Assembly (NCBI GenBank): GCA_001725945.1
Contig: LRMT01000034.1
Location: forward strand, 1-64,000
Length of the DNA stretch: 64,000 nt
From: Cupriavidus sp. UYMMa02A
Lineage (GTDB): Bacteria; Pseudomonadota; Gammaproteobacteria; Burkholderiales; Burkholderiaceae
Direction of reading: 5' to 3'
Position numbers and translations under genes: made by a program. The notes beneath the pieces were generated by a model. It was not told the DNA's origin and made no database searches. It saw only the letters and a list, made by a program, of their open reading frames with translations. Positions 1-12,610 of the stretch are shown here, piece by piece. Numbering within the stretch: the stretch's first letter is position 1; each line of letters opens with the position of its first letter.

Positions 1-70
1 CGGGGGAGAGGGCCGGCGTATCTCGATGCGATATGCCGAACTTCATGGCAGCGCCTGCCCTCTCCCCCAG

Positions 71-96
71 CCCCTCTCCCGCAAGCGGGAGAGGGG
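71..96. repeat. Inverted repeat downstream of ahcY, possible terminator
   Basis: A 12-bp perfect stem (CCCCTCTCCCGC and its complement) with an AA loop lies just past the ahcY stop. On the plus strand it is followed by AGTTTT. On the ahcY strand there is no clear T run, so termination of ahcY is possible but not shown. Similar CCCTCTCCC tracts at 5-13 and 58-68 suggest an intergenic repeat family. Confidence 0.5.
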
Positions 97-111
97 AGTT
101 TTCCTCCGCAA

Positions 112-1529
<1,418 letters not shown>

Positions 1530-1665
1530 GTATCACTCCCGGTGAAGAGTGGATGACGGTGACGGGCGGGAAATCAGGCCGCGCTCCCCGGACGCATGAA
1601 ACGATATGCGAATATGGGTAAAGCGGGCGGATAGGTCGACTCGCGCCACCGTGCAAACCACGGAT

Positions 1666-1739
1666 CAGCGAGCGCCGTTGAAGACAGTCCGAGCCTGGCG
1701 GAGGGCATGTGACGCCACGATCCGTTGCAACGCTCCTCG
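1666..1739 (-). promoter_or_regulatory. SAH riboswitch in the ahcY leader
   Basis: The minus strand shows the conserved pieces of the S-adenosylhomocysteine aptamer in order: CGAGGAGCGTTGC (1739-1727), GCCAGGCTCGGA (about 1699-1688) and AACGGCGCTCGC (about 1679-1668). CCGAG pairs with CTCGG to make P1, and GAGCG pairs with CGCTC as the pseudoknot helix. SAH riboswitches of Ralstonia and relatives sit upstream of ahcY and turn it on when SAH accumulates. The aptamer begins directly at the 3' end of the group II intron. Confidence 0.9.
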
Positions 1740-1740
1740 G

Positions 1741-1814
1741 GAGGGTAGGAGTGTACCATTTCTGGTCCACTCCCCCCTAAGAACCGTACGTGCGAGTTTC
1801 CTCGCATACGGCTC
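1741..1814 (-). ncRNA. Group II intron domains V and VI (catalytic core and branch point)
   Basis: Domain V reads GAGCCGTATGCGA, loop, then TCGCACGTACGGTTC, the canonical 34-nt hairpin with its two-nucleotide bulge region. Domain VI follows as a GGAGTG/CACTCC stem with an AGAAA loop and a bulged A at 1746, six bases before the inferred 3' splice site. The protein stop codon lies only 7 bases upstream of domain V. Confidence 0.9.
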
Positions 1815-1821
1815 AAGCCTT

Positions 1822-3534
1822 TCAAAGTGTTTCTTCAAACACCGGTTTCGCAACAGTCAACTTGCGGCTGTGGACTTGCTTATGACAGTTCGGATGCAGC
1901 AGCACGCGATTCCCCAGAGCGTCCGAGCCACCGTACATCCGGTACTCGATGTGATGGTCTTCCCATCCCGTCTCTTTTGTGATCTTGCACCGACACACCG
2001 CACACAATCCTTTCTGGGACATGTACAGCTTGATCCATTGCTTCCGGTGCGCCATGTTGTTCAACAAGCGTTCCTGTCGCAAGGTCTCGCCGTACCTTTC
2101 CTGGTCCGGATCAAAGGGATGGTAGTCCCCCTTGACTTTCTTGTGCCGCTGGATGGGCGTGCCCGAGAGCGCGTACAACTCCCACCAGCTAGTACTGCCG
2201 TCCGCTTCCACTGCATGGGTACCAAACACCCAGTGTCGTTCACCGTCCGAGGCAAAGTACTTCCTCCGCACCCATTCGGCGTTCTTCCCTCGATGTCGCC
2301 GTTTCGCCCAGCGCCATAGGGCGTTGAAAATCAAACGCTCCATTTTGCTGAACATCGCCTTCGCAACCACCGGGCTGTGATACTGCGCCCAACCTCGTAG
2401 CATCGGGTTCAGCAGTCGGATCAGATCCTCTTGCTTCTCCGTCTTGTGGCCGGCAATGACCTTCTTCACCTTGCGATAGAACGCCTGGGCGTTTTTCTTG
2501 CTCGGCTTGATGAGCAGTCGTCCCGAGTACTTCCGGAAGTTCCACCCCAGAAAGTCAAAACCGTCCGCGATGTTGACGATCCGCGTTTTCTCCGTGGACA
2601 GCGACAGCCCTCGAACGGCAAGGAACTGCTCCACCCACGGCTGCACTTCGTTCTCTAACAACGCCGGCGTGTCGCCGGTGATCACGAAGTCGTCCGCATA
2701 GCGCACAACATTCACTTTCAGCTTCTTCGTGCGGTTGACGCCCAATGTCGTTTGGAGAAACGCTATCAGTTGTCGTTCCAGCCCGTTGAGTGCCACGTTT
2801 GCCAGAGTCGGGGAAATGATGCCTCCCTGTGGTGTTCCGGCTTCAGTCTCCTGAAACTGGCCCTGAAATACCACGCCAGCTTTCAGCCATTTGCGCAGGA
2901 TTGCCGTGTCCATGGGGACATTGCGCTCCAGCCACGCGTGACTGATATGGTCAAAACATCCACGAATATCCGCCTCCAGTACCCATTGGGCCGAAGCCTT
3001 CTGGGAGAGGGACACGAATAGCTGGGACATGGCGTCCGCCGTGGACCGATTGATTCGGAACCCGTAAGAGTTCGGATCGCTCGTACCTTCGGACACCGGT
3101 TCCAACGCCAGCAGATACAGCGCCTGCATGGCTCGGTCCAACATGGTCGGGATGCCCAGCGGGCGCTCCTTTCCGTTGGCTTTGGGGATGAAGACCCGCC
3201 GCAATGGCATGGGTCGGTACCCCCGACGCTTCAACCGTCCGATGGCTTCCCATCGAACTTCAGGTGAGTCCCATAGCTCGCGGTCCACGCCATGTGTCCG
3301 CTTGCCGCGGTTTTCCGTCACCCGTCGCACTGCCGATGCCTTGGCCGCGAACGAGCGGGTCAGCATCCGTTGCAGGGCCTTGACCCTGCGCCATTTGCCT
3401 TCCTGCGTTGCCTTCGCAATTCGAATCTGCATTCCCCTGACATTCCGTTCGACGCGGCGCCAATCAATATCGCCCCATGCTTGCGGTCTGCCGGAAAGCG
3501 CAGATCGATCTGTACTGCGGATCAATACTTTCAT
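1822..3534 (-). CDS. ltrA: Group II intron reverse transcriptase/maturase with HNH endonuclease domain
   Basis: A 570-residue intron-encoded protein. It binds the intron RNA, helps it splice and copies it into DNA during retrohoming. The reverse transcriptase palm is clear (YADD near residue 280; the fingers motif [11 protein letters not shown] near 150; [10 protein letters not shown] near 235). A maturase X region follows ([13 protein letters not shown]). The C-terminus is an HNH endonuclease with CxxC pairs ([27 protein letters not shown]). The reading frame is unbroken, in contrast to most of its neighbours. The ATG at 3534 has an AGGAG site just upstream. HNH plus the domain layout suggests a chloroplast-like class. 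Confidence 0.95.
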   Translation of the reverse strand: MKVLIRSTDRSALSGRPQAWGDIDWRRVERNVRGMQIRIAKATQEGKWRRVKALQRMLTRSFAAKASAVRRVTENRGKRTHGVDRELWDSPEVRWEAIGRLKRRGYRPMPLRRVFIPKANGKERPLGIPTMLDRAMQALYLLALEPVSEGTSDPNSYGFRINRSTADAMSQLFVSLSQKASAQWVLEADIRGCFDHISHAWLERNVPMDTAILRKWLKAGVVFQGQFQETEAGTPQGGIISPTLANVALNGLERQLIAFLQTTLGVNRTKKLKVNVVRYADDFVITGDTPALLENEVQPWVEQFLAVRGLSLSTEKTRIVNIADGFDFLGWNFRKYSGRLLIKPSKKNAQAFYRKVKKVIAGHKTEKQEDLIRLLNPMLRGWAQYHSPVVAKAMFSKMERLIFNALWRWAKRRHRGKNAEWVRRKYFASDGERHWVFGTHAVEADGSTSWWELYALSGTPIQRHKKVKGDYHPFDPDQERYGETLRQERLLNNMAHRKQWIKLYMSQKGLCAVCRCKITKETGWEDHHIEYRMYGGSDALGNRVLLHPNCHKQVHSRKLTVAKPVFEETL

Positions 3535-4776
3535 GCTGCTCTCCTGTTCTGAAAGATCGAACGATCCCAGATGCGAGGACGCAGCTCTCCCCCTCGCGGG
3601 AGAAAACTGCGCTCCCGCGCGGGGGATTCATTCATTGATGTCGGCTAACCCGAAGGTCGTCCTTCACCTCAAGTTGTAGAGGTCTGACAGCCGTCCTGCG
3701 ACGATCGACCAGTTGGAAGTCTGCCCGCTTTCGCGTGAGGAACGAGCCTCTATCCGGGGCATTACCCCCGGCGTTCGCTTTCTCCAACCTCCCATACCCG
3801 CACAACCAACAGCGTTCCTTGCGGTCCGCCTGCCTAAGCCGTACTGCGCCCCGGCAGCCATACGGGCTTACCACGTTCCCTACGCGTTACACGACCGGGT
3901 TAGGACCCGCCTCTTCACCGGTGGTCTATTGACGACGTATTCCGACCACTCAGCGGAATATCCGACCACGTACCATTTGGTTAGTGCCTATCAGCAGCTT
4001 AGGCACCGTAATACTCACGGTGTTTAATAGCGGTTCACTTATGTTGCCCATACCGGCCAGCCTAGCCCCTCAACCCCATTGCTGCTCGGAGTCTCTACCA
4101 GTCAGCCTCGCGGCTCACTAATACCCAGACGTCGGGGGATACATTGTCAGGAGAGCTTCGCACCCCACCGTTACCAGTGACGCACGTCTCCCTAGGCTAC
4201 TGCTAGTCGCATAGCAGGTTCTCTGCCCAAGGCTGCCTCGCGGCAGTGCTCAGGTCGAACCATAACGCGTAGAGCTTGCGCTCCCGACCTCATCGTGACG
4301 ACCTTGTAGTGCTCCTGGGCAAGCGAGCGCCTGACGAATGGCGGACCATTCGCCCCTTGGGCATATTGAACTTTCATCGAAGGGATGAACGCGCGTGGAA
4401 GCTCGCCCACAGGCGAACTTCCGCCTTTGGGCAGTGGCTGATTTGTGGTTCAGCAGATTGCAGGCCAGAGCGGAACCGATACTGTGGTCCGATCTGACAC
4501 CCCCAACTGAAGAGGGGTTAGTCGCGAGATGTCGATTTTGCGCAACAACTGCCGAGGCAATCGTCACGGAATCGATAGAGGTCGATGCCCCCGAAGGGGT
4601 TTTGAGGCTTACATAACCAGCTAAACTACTGCCGGTTCACCGTCATGACTTGCGCTGAACGGTGTTTCGCTTTCTGCCGTTAATCCCAATAGCTGCCTTG
4701 ATATACGGCGTTACCAAGCTTGGGTTCAGGGTGTTATAGAGGGCCTGACCTCTTCACGGAGCGCGCCGTGTCGCAC
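3535..4776 (-). ncRNA. Group II intron 5' ribozyme region (domains I-IV)
   Basis: About 1.24 kb of structured, non-coding intron RNA precedes the reverse transcriptase. It contains the exon-binding sites EBS1 (3946-3951) and EBS2 (4050-4055). No protein family was recognised in the short open frames here, and they should not be annotated as genes. Base composition is lower in GC than the flanking chromosome, in keeping with a mobile origin. Confidence 0.85.
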
Positions 4777-4788
4777 GAGTGGCGGTAT
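4777..4788 (-). other. Intron target site (IBS1 and IBS2)
   Basis: The 5' exon ends ATACCG-CCACTC on the minus strand. CCACTC (4777-4782) pairs with EBS1 and ATACCG (4783-4788) with EBS2. IBS2 overlaps the proposed -10 element of the ahcY promoter by two bases. Confidence 0.88.
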
Positions 4789-4817
4789 TGTAGCCTGCCC
4801 GGCCTGAACGAGTACAA
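4787..4817 (-). promoter_or_regulatory. Probable ahcY promoter, upstream of the intron
   Basis: On the minus strand a TACAAT -10 box (4792-4787) is preceded at 19 nt by TTGTAC, a weak -35 match. The predicted start would fall near 4780, only a few bases before the intron. Since riboswitch leaders usually begin at the aptamer, this is where the native ahcY start is expected. The assignment is inferred from sequence only. Confidence 0.6.
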
Positions 4818-4851
4818 GCGCAGCCGGCTTTTTTCCGCTCATTTCAATCAC

Positions 4852-5687
4852 ATGACCCCGACACCACCCCGCACCCTCACCATCGCAGGTTCCGACTCGG
4901 GCGGCGGCGCCGGCATCCAGGCCGACCTGAAGACATTCTCCGCGCTGGGCTGCTTCGGCATGAGCGCCATCACGGCCATTACCGCCCAGAACACGCTGGG
5001 CGTGACGGGCGTGCATGCGATCCCGGCCGACATGGTTGCCGCCCAGATCGACGCGGTGGCTTCGGACATTGGGGTCGATGCCGCCAAGACCGGCATGCTG
5101 GGTACCGCTGCCATCGTCGAAGCCGTGGCCGCTGCGGCGGACCGCCACGGCATCCGCAAGCTGGTGGTCGACCCGGTGATGATTTCGACCTCGGGCGCGA
5201 CACTGTCGGATGACGCCACCAGCCAGGCGATGGTGCGCCTGCTGTTCCCGCGCGCCGTGCTGGTCACGCCGAACCTGCCCGAAGCCTCCTACCTGCTGGA
5301 CCGGCCAATCACGCGCCGCGCCGACATGGAGCAGGCCGCCGCCGACCTGATCGCGATGGGCTGCCCGGCCGTGCTGCTCAAGGGCGGCCATCTCGCAGAC
5401 GATGGTCCCGCCAGCGCCGCGGGTGGCCTGGACGACCTGCTGATGCTGGCCGATGGTACCGTGCGCGTGTTCACGCATCCGCGCATCGACACAAGGAATC
5501 TGCACGGCACCGGCTGCACGCTGGCTGCGGCCATTGCGGCGCAACTGGCCCGCGGCGACGCGCTCGAGGACGCGGTCGGCAAAGGCTGGACTACGTGGCG
5601 CAGGCGATTGCTGCCGGTGCCCCCCTGAAACTTGGTGCGGGCAATGGCCCGCTCAACCACGCCTTCGCACCGCGCGTGCTGGGCTGA
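4852..5687 (+). CDS. thiD: Hydroxymethylpyrimidine/phosphomethylpyrimidine kinase, frameshifted near the end
   Basis: Phosphorylates HMP and HMP-P with ATP to make HMP-PP for thiamine synthesis; soluble ribokinase-fold enzyme. It starts [20 protein letters not shown], with the family's [13 protein letters not shown] substrate/nucleotide motif at the N-terminus and the [13 protein letters not shown] anion-hole motif near residue 215. A missing base near 5587 sends the frame off. The intact continuation ends [11 protein letters not shown] with TGA at 5687, about 278 residues, the normal size. It is divergent from ahcY and separate from the main thi operon. Confidence 0.93.
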
Positions 5688-5698
5688 ACGGAGCCGAC

Positions 5699-6133
5699 AT
5701 GCAGCAACTATCCGACATCGACCTGCGCGAGGACCCCGCCGCCGCGCGCTACGTCAAGGAAGAGCAAGTACAGGTGATGTTTGCCGCAAAAGCCGGCGAA
5801 CTGGAGAGCCGCGAAGGCCCTAACCGCTACGGGGTTGGCGATGCCATTGTCACCGGCGCGACCGGCGACCGCTGGGTCGTCTCGCGCGAGCGCTTCGACC
5901 CGAAGTACGTGGCCTTGCCGCCGTCTGCACACGGCGAGGACGGCCCTTACCGCAACAAGCCGGTACCCGTGCTGGCCCGGCGCATGGAGGAGGCCTTCAG
6001 CATCGCGCGCTCGGACGGCGGCGATGTGCTGCATGGCAAGCCGGGCGACTGGCTGATGCAGTACGCGCCCGGCGACTACGGCATCACCGAGCAGGTGCGT
6101 TTTGCAGCGGTCTACCGACGGCTGCCGGACTGA
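5699..6133 (+). CDS. Hypothetical protein, PGDYG-type domain
   Basis: A 144-residue soluble protein that starts MQQLSDIDLREDPAAARYVK 11 bases after thiD. It carries a C-terminal WLMQYAPGDYGITE stretch of the kind found in small uncharacterised proteins named for the PGDYG motif. No signal peptide or membrane segment is seen. Co-orientation and tight spacing suggest co-transcription with thiD, but no direct link to thiamine is evident. Function unknown. Confidence 0.8.
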   Translation: MQQLSDIDLREDPAAARYVKEEQVQVMFAAKAGELESREGPNRYGVGDAIVTGATGDRWVVSRERFDPKYVALPPSAHGEDGPYRNKPVPVLARRMEEAFSIARSDGGDVLHGKPGDWLMQYAPGDYGITEQVRFAAVYRRLPD

Positions 6134-6586
6134 TCAGTTGCCGCCGCTCGACAGCGGCACCAGCTTGAACGCTGCACGCGCCACGCACACCACGGTGCCC
6201 GAGGCGTCCTTCACCTCGCCCTCGCAGAACGCGATGCGCGCCCCACGGCGCAGGCAGCGGGCTTCGAGCGTCAGCTCACCGCGCGCCGCGGCCAGGAAAT
6301 GTGTGGACATATCGATGGTGATCACGCCCGTTTCCGTGGGCGCGTGCGAACGCGCCGCGCCGCTCAGCGTGAAGTCCAGGGTCGCCATCAGCGTGCCGCC
6401 GTGGACGTCGCCGCGGCTATTCACGAGCTGCGGATGCGCGGGCAGGCGCGTGCGGCAATAGCCCTCCTCGATGTGCTCCGGTTGCAGGCCAAAATAGCGC
6501 ATCAGCGGGATATCGATGCCGAAATATGGCTTTTCAGGCGTACCGGGCGCGGCGGGGATGATTTCGGGGGCAGTCGGGCTGGACAT
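6134..6586 (-). CDS. PaaI-family hotdog thioesterase
   Basis: A 150-residue single-hotdog protein likely to hydrolyse aromatic or short acyl-CoA thioesters in the cytosol. The key segment VNSRGDVHGGTLMATLDFTL contains the family's HGG(T/A) active-site turn and the following helix aspartate. The frame is intact and ends convergently one base after the PGDYG gene. Substrate cannot be told from sequence. Confidence 0.85.
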   Translation of the reverse strand: MSSPTAPEIIPAAPGTPEKPYFGIDIPLMRYFGLQPEHIEEGYCRTRLPAHPQLVNSRGDVHGGTLMATLDFTLSGAARSHAPTETGVITIDMSTHFLAAARGELTLEARCLRRGARIAFCEGEVKDASGTVVCVARAAFKLVPLSSGGN

Positions 6587-6823
6587 GATGGGGAATGCTC
6601 GGTGATTGGCCGGGAATGCTGCACGACATGATAGCGGCGGGGTCGGAATTGGTTCCGGAGGCTGGGCGAATGTCGCACAAATGTTGGCCGGAACAGGAAG
6701 GCGCTGAACAATCCAAGTACTTGCCGGATAGCATCCGCTGCCTCAATCCCGTCACCCGCTGCGCCGCGTCCGCCTCGGCCAGAGGCGGACGACGGGAGCG
6801 CTTGCGGCTCCGCCATGCCGGAC
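6587..6823. other. Intergenic stretch between thioesterase and thiE
   Basis: About 240 bases with no supported gene. It holds one clear hairpin (6768-6790: GTCCGCCTC, loop GGCCA, GAGGCGGAC) downstream of thiE, which may act as a terminator although it lacks a T tract. The thioesterase promoter should lie in the right-hand part near 6587-6700, but I see no confident boxes. Confidence 0.5.
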
Positions 6824-7958
6824 TCAGCCCGCGGGGAACTGGCCGATCAGATGTGCCACGGCCAGCGGGACATCATCGGCCTCCGTAATCGCCCGCACCA
6901 CGGCCGCGCTGCCGACGCCGACCGCCAGTACCTGGCCCATGTTGGAAGCATTGACCCCGCCGATGCCCACCAGCGACGGAATCACCGGCTGCATCAGCTT
7001 TGCGTACGATCGGAAGCGCCCCATCCCCTGCGGCGCCGTCGGCATCACCTTGGTGGTCGTCGGGAAGATCGCTCCCAGCGCCAGATAACTCGGCCGGATA
7101 GCCGCCACGCGCAGCATCTCCGCATAGCCATGCGTCGACACACCGAGCCGCAGCCCCGACGCACGCAGCACATCGAGGTCGGCCTCGTCGAGGTCTTCCT
7201 GTCCGAGGTGGATGCCATAGATCCCGCTGTCGCCGCCGGCGGCAGCGTGCAGTTCGACCGCGATCTGCCAATGATCGTTGATGAACAGCCGCGACTGCGA
7301 ACCCTTCGCGGCCTGCGCGGCACGCGCGATCTCGGCGCGCACGGCTGCAGCATCATCCGACTTGAAGCGAAGTTGCACCGTGGGCACGCCCAGTGGCACC
7401 AGCCGCTCGATCCATTCGGCACTGGGCACCACGCATAAAGGCCGAGCGCCGGCGGGCACGGCGCGAAAGCCTGCGCAGCGGCTTCCGGCGCCACGAGCGC
7501 GGCATGGCGCACACGCGGGAAGCGCTCGAATTCAGACGGCCACTCCGCCGAACCCCGCCGCCATGCGCGCGCCAGGCACAGTGCGTCATGCGCGGGGAAA
7601 TGCAGCGACAGGCAGGCCAGCAGCACGGCGACGAACGCTGGCGAATGCGCATGGTCATCGTCCGCATGCACGGAAAGCACCCATGTGCCCATCGGCGAGC
7701 GCACCGTATCGATCCACTGCCCGCCTTCGCGGTCGGTTTCGATCAGCGTGGCGCCGGCCGCGGCAACGCGTGCGATCACGTCGCAGCGGCCTCGCCTTCG
7801 GACAGCAGCACGTCATACGCGCCGGGGCTGGCGGGCGCGTCGGCGAGCCGCCATGCCTGCCACGGGTGATCGGACACGCCGAAGGTCTCGCCATAGTGTT
7901 CGAGCACGGCCTGGCGCAGCGGGCCGTCGCTCGCGGCATGTACCGCGTGGCGGGTCAT
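6824..7958 (-). CDS. thiE: Thiamine-phosphate synthase with an N-terminal extension, frameshifted
   Basis: Joins HMP-PP and thiazole phosphate to give thiamine phosphate. The C-terminal ~200 residues are a full ThiE barrel ([38 protein letters not shown]). Before it lie ~175 extra residues starting [18 protein letters not shown]. Part of this ([25 protein letters not shown]) resembles a degraded ThiD C-terminus in which the GTGCTL loop is lost. Two missing G residues, near 7779 and 7432, break the frame. The ATG overlaps the thiG stop (ATGA), so it is the last gene of the operon. Confidence 0.88.
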
Positions 7959-8790
7959 GCGCGGTGCTCCGCGCCTTCGGCGTGCCAGAACGGCATGCCG
8001 ACCACCGGCGTGCTGGCCTGCGCGACTTCGCGCTCGGGCATCGGCCCGGCCAGGTAGGCGGTGCGGCCCGCTTCCACGGCCTGCGCGAAAGCGCGCGCCA
8101 TGTTGACCGGATACGCGGCCTGCGCCACGGCGGTATTCAGCAGTACGCGTCATAGCCCCACTCCAGGACCTGTGCCGCGTGCGACGGCAGGCCCAGGCCG
8201 GCGTCGACGATCAGCGGCGTGTCCGGCAGGCGCTCGCGCAGCACGCGCATCGCGTGCGGGTTGATCGCGCCACGGCCCGTGCCGATCGGCGCGGCCCACG
8301 GCATCAGCGCCTGGCAGCCCACGTCTAGCAGGCGGCGGCACAGCACCAGGTCCTCGGTGCAGTACGGCAGCACCTTGAAGCCTTCCTTGATCAGCGTTTC
8401 CGCCACGGCGGGCAGGTTCAGCGTGTCGGGCTGCAGCGTGTAGTCGTCGCCGATCAGCTCGAGCTTGATCCAGTCGGTCTCGAACACCTCGCGCGCCATC
8501 ATGGCGGTGGTGATGACTTCTTGCGCGGCAAAGCAGCCGGCCGTGTTGGGCAGCACCGGCACGCCCAGCCCCTTGAGCATCTGCCAGAAAGCCTGGCCGC
8601 CCTCGCCTTCGCCCACCGCGCCCTGGCGGCGCAGCGCCACGGTCACCATGGCCGGACGCGAGATTTCCACGGCCGCCTGCAGCGTGGCCGGCGACGGGTA
8701 GCGGGCCGTGCCCAGCAGCAGGCGCGAGTCGAACGACTCGCCGTAAAGCACGAACGGGTCGCGCAGGGTTTCTGTTGGTTCGAATGTCAT
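7955..8790 (-). CDS. thiG: Thiazole synthase, frameshifted near the end
   Basis: Builds the thiazole phosphate ring from DXP, the ThiS thiocarboxylate and the iminoglycine made by ThiO. It starts [20 protein letters not shown] and shows the family's [13 protein letters not shown], the Schiff-base region [10 protein letters not shown] and the phosphate-binding [14 protein letters not shown] missing G near 8149 creates a false stop after GYDAYC; the true frame continues to AEGAEHRA and stops at 7955. Full length is about 278 residues. It overlaps thiE and lies 4 bases after thiS. Confidence 0.93.
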
Positions 8791-8794
8791 GGGG

Positions 8795-8992
8795 TCAGCC
8801 TCCCGTCACGGGTTGGACGAGGTCGATGCGGTCGCCGGCCGCGAGTGGCGTGGCCGCGTGCGCCGTGCGCGGCACGAACTGGCCGTTGACCGCCGCGGCG
8901 AACGGCGGGGCAATCTTGGCCGCGACCACCGCGTCCGCGAGCGTAGCGGCGTCGGCGACAGCGAAGGGGCGGCCATTCAGCAGGATATCCAT
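8795..8992 (-). CDS. thiS: Sulfur carrier protein ThiS
   Basis: A 65-residue ubiquitin-fold protein whose C-terminal Gly-Gly is adenylated and converted to a thiocarboxylate that donates sulfur for the thiazole. It starts MDILLNGRPFAVADAATLAD and ends DLVQPVTGG, with the required terminal GG. It lies between thiO and thiG. As read, the thiO frame runs into thiS without a stop, which I attribute to a base lost in thiO. Confidence 0.93.
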   Translation of the reverse strand: MDILLNGRPFAVADAATLADAVVAAKIAPPFAAAVNGQFVPRTAHAATPLAAGDRIDLVQPVTGG

Positions 8993-9002
8993 GGGTTCAG
9001 CA

Positions 9003-10210
9003 TCAGTGCAGCAGGCCGGAGCGAGCCACGGGGCTCCGGCGAGCGCGTGTGTTTCCGTCACGGCCTCGATCATGCCGGGCCAGTGCAGCGCGGCCGGCAC
9101 TGCATGCGCGGCCGGGTCGTCATTGAGCAGTGCGGTCACGACGGCGCAGGCCGCTTCGGTGACCGCGGGCGCGATCAGGAAGCCGTGCCGGTACAGGCCG
9201 TTCACGCGCACCACGCGCGCCTGCTGGTCCACACGGATCGCGGGCAGGTGGTCGGGGCGCGTCGGGCGGCGCTGCACGTTCAGTTCGAGCACGCGCGCCT
9301 CACCGAACGCCGGGTGCAGCGAGTGCGCCGCCGACAGCAGCTCCAGCGCGGAGCGCACGCTCATCGGCGAATCGTCCTCGCTTTCGAGTTCGGTGGCGCC
9401 GATCACGTACAGGTCGTTGGGCTTGGGCGCGATGTAGATCGGATAGCGCGGATGCAGCATGCGCACCGGGCGGTGCAGCTTCACGTCCGGTGCATGCACG
9501 CGCACGACCTCGCCGCGCAGTCCGCCGCAGGCCCGGCATGGCGCCGCGCCCGTCCTTGCCTGCCTCGGCCGGCCATGCGGTGCGCGCGCCGAGACCGCGG
9601 CAGTCGAGCACAACGCGTGCATGGATGCCCAGCGACGGCAGCGAGGCAACATCGACCTCGCCCGCTTCCCACACGCAATGCACGCCTTCGCTGACCGCGC
9701 ACGACAGCAGTGCGCGCAGCGCGCCACGATTGTCGAGCTGGCCTTCGCCGGCGAGCAGCAGGCCCTGCGGGAAGCGGCCCGCCAGCGCGGGTTCCACTTC
9801 GCCCACGCCCTTGCCATCGAGCGCGCGCATGCGCTGCGCCACCAGCTCCGGCGGCGACACGGCGCGCACGCGGCTCGTGAACAGCGACATCTCGCCGCGG
9901 TCGCGCGCATGCCAGACCACGAGCGTGCCGTCCTCCTGGAAGAACACCGGCTCGGGCAACTGAGCCAGCCACGCGCGCCACAGTTCGACGCTGGCGATGC
10001 CAAGATCGACGATGCGGCGCTCGGCGATCGCCGACTCCGCAAGCGGCGCGAGCATGGCGGCGGCGACGTGCGCGGCAGAGCCCGAACCATCCGGCTGCCG
10101 CGCTCGACCAGCGCCACGCGCACGCCCTGGCGCACCAGTAGCCATGCGGCCAGGCGCCCGGCCAGGCCGGCACCGAGGATCGCGACATCAAAGGACTGCA
10201 CTGCTGTCAT
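9003..10210 (-). CDS. thiO: Glycine oxidase ThiO, frameshifted
   Basis: FAD enzyme that oxidises glycine to iminoglycine for the thiazole ring (the aerobic alternative to ThiH). It starts MTAVQSFDVAILGAGLAGRL with the dinucleotide-binding GxGxxG motif. The middle reads AAMLAPLAES, and the C-terminal half has RPVRMLHPRYPIYIAPKPN and VNGLYRHGFLIAPA, typical of ThiO. There is a missing base near 10088 and an extra base near 9527. A third loss near the C-terminus would explain the absent stop; with it the protein would end at TGA 9005-9003. Second gene of the thi operon. Confidence 0.88.
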
Positions 10211-10344
10211 GGGGTTGCGTGCCGGCGGACGGCGCATCGGTTCGCGCCGCCTCCGGCCTCCTGTTATCCGGGTGCCGCGCGCGGGCGGCGTGCGCGACAG
10301 GCGGAATCAACGCGGGCATGGGTGCGAACCATGCCCGTACTGCC

Positions 10345-12221
<1,877 letters not shown>

Positions 12222-12321
12222 GGGTATCGTCCTCTCTCTCTTGCGGGGTGGACGAAACCAGGAGCCTTGTGAGCGCCGCCGGAAGGGGCGAGTCCCGGAG
12301 GACTGGAGGCTTGGTCATGCT

Positions 12322-12406
12322 GAAACTTCCCACGCCGGTACTAACCGGATCGGGTTCGAAGGGACTCTCTCAGCCGCACGGCCCATCCGTACGGCACCCC
12401 TGTTTC
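12322..12406 (-). promoter_or_regulatory. TPP riboswitch (THI element) upstream of thiC
   Basis: On the minus strand the aptamer reads GAAACAGGGGTGCC (P1/P2 start), GGCTGAGAGAGTCCC (the conserved CUGAGA loop), ACCCGATCCGGTTAGTACCGG (P4/P5) and CGTGGGAAGTTTC (P1 close). It represses the thi operon when thiamine pyrophosphate is plentiful. It ends about 100 bases before the thiC start. Confidence 0.97.
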
Positions 12407-12610
12407 ATCCAACGGGGTGAATTTAAGCACAAGCCCCCGGTGGGCGCCAGTGCCAGTTTCCATCCATTCGTGGTGCCACAGCTGTGCGCCGGGGTATCGA
12501 ATCGCGCATGTTGCAGTGCAAGAACCATGCGCACGGGCACCACGAGGCACTCAGGGGCGCGCCACGTGCTCTACCATGCAATCAGGGGCAAGTACGATCC
12601 AGGAGACATC
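12407..12610. other. Divergent intergenic region between thiC leader and acyl-CoA dehydrogenase
   Basis: About 200 bases with no supported gene. It must carry the thi operon promoter on the minus strand and the promoter of the AidB-like gene on the plus strand, whose ribosome site CAGGAGA lies at about 12600-12606. No clear -10/-35 pair is visible. Confidence 0.5.

Larger units (their letters stand above)
1740..4776 (-). mobile_element. Group II intron (CL-type, with HNH-bearing reverse transcriptase), inserted in the ahcY leader
   Basis: The ribozyme starts GTGCGACACGG at 4776 and ends next to domain VI near 1740. A 34-nt domain V (1781-1814) and a domain VI with a bulged A (1746) are visible. 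Domain IV carries the intact reverse transcriptase gene at 1822-3534. EBS1 GAGTGG (3946-3951), in the loop of a TATTCCG/CGGAATA hairpin, is fully complementary to the last six exon bases CCACTC. EBS2 CGGTAT (4050-4055) is complementary to the six before, ATACCG. These fix the 5' splice site firmly; the 3' site is certain to about 3 nt. Length is about 3.04 kb. Orientation is the same as ahcY, so splicing could restore the leader. Confidence 0.93.

Noticed and set aside
71..96. CRISPR-like or tandem repeat at the left edge
   Set aside because: Only one palindromic copy with two short related tracts; no spacers and no regular periodicity.
4181..4185. GTGCG at 4185 on the minus strand as the intron 5' end
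   Set aside because: The exon-binding sites do not pair with the sequence just upstream of it, whereas they pair perfectly with the exon ending at 4777, before GTGCGACACGG at 4776.
4192..4567. Short minus-strand frames within the intron 5' region
   Set aside because: They lie in ribozyme RNA upstream of the EBS elements; no domain, no ribosome site, and the intron protein is already complete at 1822-3534.
4726..5544. Long minus-strand frame opposite thiD
   Set aside because: A mirror frame produced by GC-rich codon structure; low-complexity His/Arg/Gly composition and no recognisable domain. Similar shadows oppose almost every gene here.
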